DNA of 64,000 nt, from assembly GCA_019614645.1 (NCBI GenBank), contig JABWDB010000004.1, forward strand, positions 14,012,001 through 14,076,000, in the 5' to 3' direction. Below are positions 50,101 to 62,100 of this stretch, piece by piece. How positions within the stretch are numbered: the stretch's first letter is position 1; each line of letters opens with the position of its first letter. A program made the translations under genes and the position numbers. The notes under the pieces were generated by a model, which was not told where the DNA came from, did no database searches, and saw only the letters and a program-made list of their open reading frames with translations. Source of the stretch: Stratiolaelaps scimitus (Eukaryota; Arthropoda; Arachnida; Mesostigmata; Laelapidae).

Positions 50101-53100
50101 CTTGGTAACCTCGGCCGAAATGACAGACTCAACATCAAGTGGTAGAACTTCAGGATGCTCAGGTTGTTCCCTTCCAGGTTGAGGTGTCATTAGGTCAAAG
50201 ACGTCTTCGGGTCCTGCGAAGAGTACCTCGGAGTGTTCGGGTTGCTCTCTTGCAGGCTGAGGTGTCATCAAGTCGAATACGTCTTCGACCACTTGGGGCT
50301 CCTCGGCAGGGGGTTGTACATCACCTGCTTGATCAATGGGTGTAAGTGGCTTCTTTTTATCTTTCTTTGATTTCTTCTTTTTAGCTTTGTCAGTGCCCTC
50401 GTTAGTTTCCTGGTCACTAGCGACGCTTGCGACAACAGCCTCAACAACCTGGAGCCCATCTACAACCTCTGATTGTTCCTTAGCCTCAACAATTGCGTAG
50501 TCGACCTTGGTAACCTCGGCCGAAATGACAGACTCAACATCAAGTGGTAGAACTTCAGGATGCTCAGGTTGTTCCCTTCCAGGTTGAGGTGTCATTAGGT
50601 CAAAGACGTCTTCGGGCCCTGCGAAGAGTACCTCGGGGTGTTCGGGTTGCTCTCTTGCAGGCTGAGGTGTCATCAAGTCGAATACGTCTTCGACCACTTG
50701 GGGCTCCTCAGCAGGGAGTTGTACATCATCTGCTTGATCAATGGGTGCAAGTGGCTTCTTTTTATCTTTCTTTGATTTCTTCTTTTTAGCTTTGTCAGTG
50801 CCCTCACTAGTTTCCTGATCACTAGCGACGCTTACGACTACAGCCTCAACAACCTGGAGCCCATCTACGACCTCGGATTGTTCCTTAGCCTCAACGATTG
50901 CATAGTCGATCTTGGTAACCTCGGCCGAAACGACGGACTCAACATCAAGTGGTAGAACTTCAGGATGCTCAGGTTGTTCCCTTCCAGGTTGAGGTGTCAT
51001 TAGGTCAAAGACGTCTTCGACCACTTGGGGCTCCTCGGCAGGGGGTTGTGCATCACCTGCTTGATCAATGGGTGCAAGTGGCTCCTTTTTATCTTTCTTT
51101 GATCTCTTCTTTTTAGCTTTGCCTGTGCCCTCACTAGTTTCCTGATCACTAGCGACGCTTACGACTACAGCCTCAACAACCTGGAGCCCATCTACGACCT
51201 CGGATTGTTCCTTAGCCTCAACGATTGCATAGTCGATCTTGGTAACCTCGGCCGAAACGACGGACTCAACATCAAGTGGTAGAACTTCAGGATGCTCAGG
51301 TTGTTCCCTTCCAGGTTGAGGTGTCATTAGGTCAAAGACGTCTTCGACCACTTGGGGCTCCTCGGCAGGGGGTTGTACATCACCTGCTTGATCAATGGGT
51401 GCAAGTGGCTCCTTTTTATCTTTCTTTGATCTCTTCTTTTTAGCTTTGCCTGTGCCCTCACTAGTTTCCTGATCACTAGCGACGCTTACGACTACAGCCT
51501 CAACAACCTGGAGTCCATCTACGACCTCGGATTGTTCCTTAGCCTCAACGATTGCATAGTCGACCTTGGTAACCTCGGCCGAAATGACAGACTCAACATC
51601 AAGTGGTAGAACTTCAGGATGCTCAGGTTGTTCCCTTCCAGGTTGAGGTGTCATTAGGTCAAAGACGTCTTCGGGTCCTGCGAAGAGTACCTCGGAGTGT
51701 TCGGGTTGCTCTCTTGCAGGCTGAGGTGTCATCAAGTCGAATACGTCTTCGACCACTTGGGGCTCCTCGGCAGGGGGTTGTACATCACCTGCTTGATCAA
51801 TGGGTGTAAGTGGCTTCTTTTTATCTTTCTTTGATTTCTTCTTTTTAGCTTTGTCAGTGCCCTCGTTAGTTTCCTGGTCACTAGCGACGCTTGCGACAAC
51901 AGCCTCAACAACCTGGAGCCCATCTACAACCTCTGATTGTTCCTTAGCCTCAACAATTGCGTAGTCGACCTTGGTAACCTCGGCCGAAATGACAGACTCA
52001 ACATCAAGTGGTAGAACTTCAGGATGCTCAGGTTGTTCCCTTCCAGGTTGAGGTGTCATTAGGTCAAAGACGTCTTCGGGCCCTGCGAAGAGTACCTCGG
52101 GGTGTTCGGGTTGCTCTCTTGCAGGCTGAGGTGTCATCAAGTCGAATACGTCTTCGACCACTTGGGGCTCCTCAGCAGGGAGTTGTACATCATCTGCTTG
52201 ATCAATGGGTGCAAGTGGCTTCTTTTTATCTTTCTTTGATTTCTTCTTTTTAGCTTTGTCAGTGCCCTCACTAGTTTCCTGATCACTAGCGACGCTTACG
52301 ACTACAGCCTCAACAACCTGGAGCCCATCTACGACCTCGGATTGTTCCTTAGCCTCAACGATTGCATAGTCGATCTTGGTAACCTCGGCCGAAACGACGG
52401 ACTCAACATCAAGTGGTAGAACTTCAGGATGCTCAGGTTGTTCCCTTCCAGGTTGAGGTGTCATTAGGTCAAAGACGTCTTCGACCACTTGGGGCTCCTC
52501 GGCAGGGGGTTGTGCATCACCTGCTTGATCAATGGGTGCAAGTGGCTCCTTTTTATCTTTCTTTGATCTCTTCTTTTTAGCTTTGCCTGTGCCCTCACTA
52601 GTTTCCTGATCACTAGCGACGCTTACGACTACAGCCTCAACAACCTGGAGTCCATCTACGACCTCGGATTGTTCCTTAGCCTTAACGATTGCATAGTCGA
52701 CCTTGGTAACCTCGGCCGAAATGACAGACTCAACATCAAGTGGTAGAACTTCAGGATGCTCAGGTTGTTCCCTTCCAGGTTGAGGTGTCATTAGGTCAAA
52801 GACGTCTTCGGGTCCTGCGAAGAGTACCTCGGAGTGTTCGGGTTGCTCTCTTGCAGGCTGAGGTGTCATCAAGTCGAATACGTCTTCGACCACTTGGGGC
52901 TCCTCGGCAGGGGGTTGTACATCACCTGCTTGATCAATGGGTGTAAGTGGCTTCTTTTTATCTTTCTTTGATTTCTTCTTTTTAGCTTTGTCAGTGCCCT
53001 CGTTAGTTTCCTGGTCACTAGCGACGCTTGCGACAACAGCCTCAACAACCTGGAGCCCATCTACAACCTCTGATTGTTCCTTAGCCTCAACAATTGCGTA

Positions 53101-56100
53101 GTCGACCTTGGTAACCTCGGCCGAAATGACAGACTCAACATCAAGTGGTAGAACTTCAGGATGCTCAGGTTGTTCCCTTCCAGGTTGAGGTGTCATTAGG
53201 TCAAAGACGTCTTCGGGCCCTGCGAAGAGTACCTCGGGGTGTTCGGGTTGCTCTCTTGCAGGCTGAGGTGTCATCAAGTCGAATACGTCTTCGACCACTT
53301 GGGGCTCCTCAGCAGGGAGTTGTACATCATCTGCTTGATCAATGGGTGCAAGTGGCTTCTTTTTATCTTTCTTTGATTTCTTCTTTTTAGCTTTGTCAGT
53401 GCCCTCACTAGTTTCCTGATCACTAGCGACGCTTACGACTACAGCCTCAACAACCTGGAGCCCATCTACGACCTCGGATTGTTCCTTAGCCTCAACGATT
53501 GCATAGTCGATCTTGGTAACCTCGGCCGAAACGACGGACTCAACATCAAGTGGTAGAACTTCAGGATGCTCAGGTTGTTCCCTTCCAGGTTGAGGTGTCA
53601 TTAGGTCAAAGACGTCTTCGACCACTTGGGGCTCCTCGGCAGGGGGTTGTACATCACCTGCTTGATCAATGGGTGCAAGAGGCTCCTTTTTATCTTTCTT
53701 TGATCTCTTCTTTTTTGCTTTGCCAGTGCCCTCACTAGTTTCCTGATCACTAGCGACGCTTACGACTACAGCCTCAACAACCTGGAGTCCATCTACGACC
53801 TCGGATTGCTCCTTAGCCTCAACGATTGCATAGTCGACCTTGGTAACCTCGGCCGAAATGACAGACTCAACATCAAGTGGTAGAACTTCAGGATGCTCAG
53901 GTTGTTCCCTTCCAGGTTGAGGTGTCATTAGGTCAAAGACGTCTTCGGGTCCTGCGAAGAGTACCTCGGAGTGTTCGGGTTGCTCTCTTGCAGGCTGAGG
54001 TGTCATCAAGTCGAATACGTCTTCGACCACTTGGGGCTCCTCGGCAGGGGGTTGTACATCACCTGCTTGATCAATGGGTGTAAGTGGCTTCTTTTTATCT
54101 TTCTTTGATTTCTTCTTTTTAGCTTTGTCAGTGCCCTCGTTAGTTTCCTGGTCACTAGCGACGCTTGCGACTACAGCCTCAACAACCTGGAGCCCATCTA
54201 CAACCTCTGATTGTTCCTTAGCCTCAACAATTGCGTAGTCGACCTTGGTAACCTCGGCCGAAATGACAGACTCAACATCAAGTGGTAGAACTTCAGGATG
54301 CTCAGGTTGTTCCCTTCCAGGTTGAGGTGTCATTAGGTCAAAGACGTCTTCGGGCCCTGCGAAGAGTACCTCGGAGTGTTCGGGTTGCTCTCTTGCAGGC
54401 TGAGGTGTCATCAAGTCGAATACGTCTTCGACCACTTGGGGCTCCTCGGCAGGGGGTTGTACATCACCTGCTTGATCAATGGGTGTAAGTGGCTTCTTTT
54501 TATCTTTCTTTGATTTCTTCTTTTTAGCTTTGTCAGTGCCCTCACTAGTTTCCTGATCACTAGCGACGCTTACGACTACAGCCTCAACAACCTGGACCCC
54601 ATCTACGACCTCGGATTGTTCCTTAGCCTCAACGATTGCATAGTCGATCTTGGTAACCTCGGCCGAAACGGCGGACTCAGCATCAAGTGGTAGAACTTCA
54701 GGATGCTCAGGTTGTTCCCTTCCAGGTTGAGGTGTCATTAGGTCAAAGACGTCTTCGACCACTTGGGGCTCCTCGGCAGGGGGTTGTACATCACCTGCTT
54801 GATCAACGGGTGCAAGAGGCTCCTTTTTATCTTTCTTTGATCTCTTCTTTTTAGCTTTGCCAGTGCCCTCACTAGTTTCCTGATCACTAGCGACGCTTAC
54901 GACTACAGCCTCAACAACCTGGAGTCCATCTACGACCTCGGATTGTTCCTTAGCCTCAACGATTGCATAGTCGACCTTGGTAACCTCGGCCGAAATGACA
55001 GACTCAACATCAAGTGGTAGAACTTCAGGATGCTCAGGTTGTTCCCTTCCAGGTTGAGGTGTCATTAGGTCAAAGACGTCTTCGGGTCCTGCGAAGAGTA
55101 CCTCGGAGTGTTCGGGTTGCTCTCTTGCAGGCTGAGGTGTCATCAAGTCGAATACGTCTTCGGCCACTTGGGGCTCCTCGGCAGGGGGTTGTACATCACC
55201 TGCTTGATCAATGGGTGTAAGTGGCTTCTTTTTATCTTTCTTTGATTTCTTCTTTTTAGCTTTGTCAGTGCCCTCGTTAGTTTCCTGGTCACTAGCGACG
55301 CTTGCGACTACAGCCTCAACAACCTGGAGTCCATCTACAACCTCTGATTGTTCCTTAGCCTCAACAATCGCGTAGTCGACCTTGGTAACCTCGGCCGAAA
55401 TGACAGACTCAACATCAAGTGGTAGAACTTCAGGATGCTCAGGTTGTTCCCTTCCAGGTTGAGGTGTCATTAGGTCAAAGACGTCTTCGGGCCCTGCGAA
55501 GAGTACCTCGGAGTGTTCGGGTTGCTCTCTTGCAGGCTGAGGTGTCATCAAGTCGAATACGTCTTCGACCACTTGGGGCTCCTCGGCAGGGGGTTGTACA
55601 TCACCTGCTTGATCAATGGGTGTAAGTGGCTTCTTTTTATCTTTCTTTGATTTCTTCTTTTTAGCTTTATCAGTGCCCTCACTAGTTTCCTGATCACTAG
55701 CGACGCTTACGACTACAGCCTCAACAACTTGGAGCCCATCTACGACCTCGGATTGTTCCTTAGCCTCAACGATTGCGTAGTCGACCTTGGTAACCTCAGC
55801 CGAAACAATGGACTCAACATCAAGTGGTAGAACTTGAGGATGCTCAGGTTGTTCCCTTCCAGGTTGAGGTGTCATTAGGTCAAAGACGTCTTCGGGTCCT
55901 GCGAAGAGAACCTCGGAGTGTTCGGGTTGCTCTCTTGCAGGCTGAGGTGTCATCATGTCGAATACGTCTTCGATCACTTGGGGCTCCTCAGCAGGGGGTT
56001 GTACATCACCTGCTTGATCAATGGGTGCAAGTGGCTTCTTTTTATCTTTCTTTGATTTCTTCTTTTTAGTTTTGTCAGTGCCCTCGTTAGTTTCCTGGTC

Positions 56101-59100
56101 ACTAGCGACGCTTGCGACTACAGCCTCAACAACCTGGAGCCCATCTACAACCTCGGATTGTTCCTTAGCCTCAACAATTGCGTAGTCGACCTTGGTAACC
56201 TCGGCCGAAACGACGGACTCAACATCAAGTGGTAGAACTTCAGGATGCTCAGGTTGTTCCCTTCCAGGTTGAGGTGTCATTAGGTCAAAGACGTCTTCGA
56301 TCACTTGGGGCTCCTCGGCAGGGGGTTGTACATCACCTGCTTGATCAATGGGTGCAAGTGGCTTCTTTTTATCTTTCTTTGATTTCTTCTTTTTAGCTTT
56401 GTCAGTACCCGCGTTAGTTTCCTGATCACTAGCGACGCTCGCGACTACAGCCTCTGCCACCTGGAGTTCATCTACAACCTCGGATTGTTCCTTAGCCTCA
56501 ACGATAGCGTAGTCGACCTTCGTAACCTCGGCCGAAACGACGGACTCAACATCAAGTGGTAGACCCTGAGGATGCTCAGGTTGTTCCCTTCCAGGTTGAG
56601 GTGTCATTAGGTCAAAGACGTCTTCGGGTTCTGCAAAGAGTACCTCGGGGTGTTCGGGTTGCTCTCTTGCAGGCTGAGGTGTCATCAAGTCGAATACGTC
56701 TTCGTCCACTTGGGGCTCCTCGGCAGGGGGTTGTACATCACCTGCTTGATCAATGGGTGTAAGTGGCTTCTTTTTATCTTTCTTTGATTTCTTCTTTTTA
56801 GCCTTGTCAGTGCCCTCACTAGTTTCCTGGTCACAAGCGACGCTTGCGACTACAGCCTCAACAACCGGAAGCCCATCTACAACCTCTGGTAGTTCCTTAG
56901 CCTCAACGATTGCGTAGTCGGCCTTAGTAATATCGACCGAAGCGACAGACTCAATATCAAGTGGTAGAACTTGAGGATGCTCAGGTTGTTCCCTTCCAGG
57001 TTGAGGTATCATTAGGTCAAAGACGTCTTCGACCACCTGGGGCTCCCCGGCAGGGGGTTGTACATCACCTGCTTGATCAGTGGATGCAACTGGCTTCTTT
57101 TTATCTTTCCTTGATTTCTCCTTTTTAGCTTTGTCAGTGCCCTCGCTAGTGTCCATGTCACTGGCGACAGTTGCGACTACAGCCTCTGCCATCTGGAGCC
57201 CATCTGCACCCTCGGATTGTTCCTTGGCCTCAACGATTGCGTAGTCGACCTTGGTAACATCGGCCGAAATGGTAGAATCAACCTCTAATGGTAGAACTTG
57301 AGGATGCTCAGGTTGTTTCCTTCCAGATTGAGGTGTAATTATGTCAAAGACATTTTGGGGTTCTGCAAAGAGCACCCCAGGTTGTTCACTTGGCTGCGGA
57401 TTCATCATGTCAGAAACGTCTTCAATCACTTGGAGATCCTCGACAGGAAGCCTTGCTTCGTCGCCTCGATCATCATCTGGATCGGTTGTCTTTTTAACTT
57501 TCTTGGATTTCCTCTTTTTACCCCGGTCTCTGTTCTCGCTAGTGTCCATGACACTGGCGACGTGGACAATAGCATGCTGGCAGGTATATTGAGTGTCTTC
57601 AGGAGGTGCAGGCTGTAGTGCTAGAACACCAATGCTATCCTCAGTTACCACGTGCTCATATGCCGTTGATGACTCATCTAATGGCTCCTCATGCTGTATA
57701 GTTTCTTCCTTCTCTATCTTGGGTTTCTTTTTTCCCGCATTGTTTATAGACTCGCTTATATCATGGTCACTAGAGGTATCCATAGGAACTACTGTGTCAT
57801 CTTGAACGTCAGTGGGTTTACGAATGATATCCGAACCCATATCTCGTTCTTCCCAAGACAGAGGTGTCATTGACCGTCTCTCCAGAAGAGCCGGCTGATC
57901 TTTAGAGATCCCATGCTCGGGTTGTGCCCTTCCAGGCTGAGGTGTCATCAGTTCGAAGATGTCTTCGACGACTTGAACCTCACCTGCCACGAAGAATTCT
58001 CCCCTTTGAGGGGTAGCTGATTTCATAGTTTCCCCGGTTACATCAATGTCAGTTACTAAAGCTGCAGTCTCTTCCGAAGTAAATGTATCTGTGTTTGTGG
58101 GAATACTTGACTCCTCGGCAGTGATTATAAGAGCAGTATCCTTCTGCTCACCAAAGGACTTAATGGAAACGTTCACAGTGTCGACTTCCTCCGTAGCAGG
58201 TAAATTACTAGGCTGAACTGAATCGGTAACAACTGAAGCTTTAGAGGCATCATCGACTGATTCGTGGTCGGTCCCTACTCTGATAGCCTCTTGTGAAACG
58301 GGTTCATCAGTTTGTGCCGTGAGAACTCCAGGATGTTCGGGCTGTTCTCTTACAGGTTGATGAGTCATCGAGTCGTAGAAATCAACAACGTTTTGACACT
58401 TATGGGCAGCTAACGGCTCTGTCTTCGCCTTCTCAGCGGTTGCTAACGATTTCTTGTGTTCCCTTTGAGACTTCTTATCTTTAGCCTTCTGGGCAACCTC
58501 GTTCATTTCTTGGTCACTTACAGTGGTTGTTTGAATCGCGGTATAGCTCTGTTTCTCGGATATTTTAACAGCGCCGTCGGAATACTCATCCTGTTCCCTC
58601 GATACCGATGATTTTATCAAGTCAGAGACATCAGTCATCAGTGGAAATTCGTCACTTGTAGGCCAACCCTGATCTTTGGCGGGAGAATGGGTGGTAGTCT
58701 GATTCTCAGTATCAACCGATGGAAGAGGTTCGCCCCTTATTGGATGAATTTGAGGTGGTTGGGGCTGCTCTCGTGGATGTTGAGATGTCATAAGGTTGAA
58801 GGCATCGATTTCAGTTTCCTGAACAGCAGCAGCGTCTCTTGTGCAGATCGTGTCCACATCGTACCACTCCGTATCAATATTAGTGACCATTTCAACAGCA
58901 CCCGCCAAAATTGATTCTTGGGAGCCTGTAGAAATTCCTTTACATTTGTGGTCTTGCTGATCAGTAGGCTGAGTTGCCATCGAACCAAGGACACCTTCAG
59001 TCACTTCGACCCTAGTTGAGGACAACGGTAAAGTATCAGTCCGGTCGGCGGCTGAAATCGCCTTACTTTTGTCTTTCTTGGACTTAATATTTTTTTTATT

Positions 59101-62100
59101 GTCGATACTCTTACCCATGGAATAGTCGCTAGGAGCAGCTATAGGGGATGCAGCGCGTAAACCTTCGCCTTCTTCCTTCAAAGATGGAGACTCTATCAGA
59201 CCGGAGATATCACTCTTCACTTGACTTTCGTCTACGTATTCGCGTGAGTCACCCTTATCACTGACCTCGACGGTATCACCCCCTCTGGAAATACCCTTGA
59301 TGCAGTCTGCTGGAATTAACACTTTCTCATTCACGTCAAGACTCGGATGATGATCAGGCTGTTCTCTTATAGGCAGAGGTGTCATTAAATCGAAAACGTC
59401 ATCGGAAACTTGAGTTTGTTGCGGCACGGGAACTGCTGATTCTTTAGATACCTTTAATTTCTCTTTGTCACCTTGTAGATCAGAATCCGCGCATGGGATC
59501 GCCGGACTATCATCGGTTTCCTTCACCGGTGGAGGTGTAGTCATATAAGGTGCATCAATAACTTTGGTAACGTCGGCCGAAATGGTAGGCTCAACCTCTA
59601 ATGGTAGAAATCGAAGATGGCCAGGTTGTTCCCTTCCAGATAGAGGTGTCATTAGGTCAAAGACGTCTTCGGGTTGTACGAAGGGTACCTCTGAGTGTTC
59701 GGGTTGCTCTCTTGCAGGCTGTGGTGTCATCAAGTCGAATACGTCTTCGATCATTTGGGGCTCTTCGCCAGGGGGTTGTACATCATCTGCTCGATCAATG
59801 GATGCAACTGACTCTCTTGCAGGCTGTGGCTTCATCAGATCAGAACCATCTTCAATTTTGAGTTCTTCTACTGGTAGGGGCACACTTGAAACAGTGATTT
59901 CTGGTTCCCTCTCGAACGTGTCTCTATCGACAGTTGCTTCTATGGCTGCCGTGTGGATGAATCCCTCAGATGCTGCAGAGACTACCTCGGGGTGTCCGGG
60001 TTGTTCGGTTGTAGGCTGTGGCGTCTTCAGACCAGAAACGTTTTTAATCACTTGCGATTCTTCGGCAGGAAGTTCTACCTTCGCTGCTTGATCAACAGGT
60101 GGAACTGGCTTCTTTTTATCTTTCCTCGACTTTTTCTTTTTAGCCTTTTCGGTGCTTCCGATAATATCCTCGTCACTGGCGACACTTGCGACGACCGCAT
60201 CCGACACCTGAGCCCCAGCTACAACGTCAGATTGTTCTTTTGCTTCAACGATTGCATAGTCGGTTACAGACGTAGTGACATCGACCGAAATGTATGAGCC
60301 ATCCTCTAGTGGTAAAATTTGAGAATTCTCGGACTGTTCTCTTGAAGGCTGTGGCATCATTAGATCAGAAGCGTCTTCAATGGGCTGTGTTTCTTCTGCT
60401 GGTCGGGGCACACCAGCTGGTTCTGTGGTTGCCGTGGAGGTGAATTCTTCGGGTGCTGCAGAGAGTACCTCGGGATGTTCGGGTTGTTTTCTTGCAGGCT
60501 GTGGTGTCATTAGATCAAAAACGTCTTCAATCTCTTGGGGTTCTTCAGCAGGAAGCTCTGCCTTCACTGCTTGATCAACAGGTAGAACTGGCTTCTTTCT
60601 GTCTTTCTTCGACCTTTTCTTTCTTGCTTTGTCGGTGCTTTCGCTAATATCCTGGTCATTGGCAACACTTGCGCCGACTGCATCCGACACCCGGGCCCCA
60701 TCTACTGCGTCGGGTTGTTCTTTTGCTTCAACAATTGCATAGTCGGTTACAGACGTGGTGACATCGGCCGAAATGTTGGAGCCATCCTCTAGTGGTAATA
60801 TCTGAGAATACTCGGATGATTCCCTTGAAGGTTCCGGCGTCATTAGATCAAAAACGTCTTCAATCACTTGAGGTACTTCTACTGGTAGTGCCACGCCAGA
60901 GGAAGTGATTTCTGGTTCCTTCTCAAAAGTGTCTCTATCGACAGTTGCTTCTGTGGCTGTCGTAGAGATGAATTCTTCAGATGCTGCAGATAGTACATCG
61001 GGTTGTTCCCCAGCAGGCTGTGGTGTCATCAAATCGAAAACGTCGGGTTCTTCAGCAGAGGGCTGTACATCATCTGCTTGATCAACGGGTGCGACTGGTT
61101 TCTTTTTATCTTTCTTCGACTTTTTCTTCTTAGCTTTGTCGGTGCTTTCGGCATTATCCTGCTCGATGGCGACACTTTTCACGACAGCATCTGCCACCTG
61201 GGCCTCACACACAGCCTCGGGTTGTTCTTTCACCTCAAAGTGTTCGGGTTGTTCCCTTGAAGGCTGTAGCGTCATCAGATCAGAAAGATCTTCAGTCACT
61301 TGGAGTTCTTCTACTGGAAGGGGCACACTTGAAACAGTGATTTCTGGTTCCTTCTCGAACGTGTCTCTGTCGACAGTTGCTTCTATGGCTGCCGTGTGGA
61401 TGAATCCCTCAGATGCTGCAGAGACTACCTCGGGGAGTCCGGGTTGTTCGGTTGTAGGCTGTGGCGTCTTCAGACCAGAAGCGTTTTTAATCACTTGCGA
61501 TTCTTCGGCAGGAAGTTCTACCTTCTCTCCTTCATCAACAGGTAGAACTGGCTTCTTTTTATCTTTCTTCGATCTTTTCTTTTTAGCCTTTTCGGTGCTT
61601 CCGATAATATCCTCGTCACTGGCGACACTTGCGACGGTCGCATCCGCCACCTGAGCCCCAGCAACAACATCGAATTCTTCTTTTACTTCAACGATTGCAT
61701 GATCGGTTACGGACTTGGTGACATCGACCGAAATGTTGGAGCCATCCTCTAGCGGTAAAATCAGATCAGAAACGTCTTCGATGGGCTGTGTTTCTTCTGC
61801 TGGTCGGGGCACACTTTCTATTGAGTCGCTGTCGTGAGTTTCCCCTGTGACTACCGCAGAGGCGAACTCTTCGGATGCTGGAGAAACCAGTTGTACACTT
61901 GCAAGCTGTGGCGTCATCAGATCAAAAACGTCTTTAGTCACTTGGGGTTCTTCACCGAGAAGCTCTGCCTTCGTTTGTTGATCGACAGGTAGAACTGGCT
62001 GCTTTTTATCTTTTCTAGATTTCTTCTTGTTAGCCTTAGCTACGCTCGCGTTGGTATAGTGACCACTAAGTACATCCTGCTCAATATTTTTAATATCGGG

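Noticed and set aside
38950..56770. Dozens of plus-strand open frames of 62-88 codons (MVELQDAQVVPFQVEVSLGQ type) repeated along the array
   Set aside because: They are antisense shadows of the tandem coding units: same period, same borders in each unit, and no independent start or splice signals. Their openness follows from the codon composition of the sense strand.
37450..57140. CRISPR-like or bacterial repeat array
   Set aside because: Units are 327/405 bp, coding and contiguous without spacers, in a spliced eukaryotic gene.
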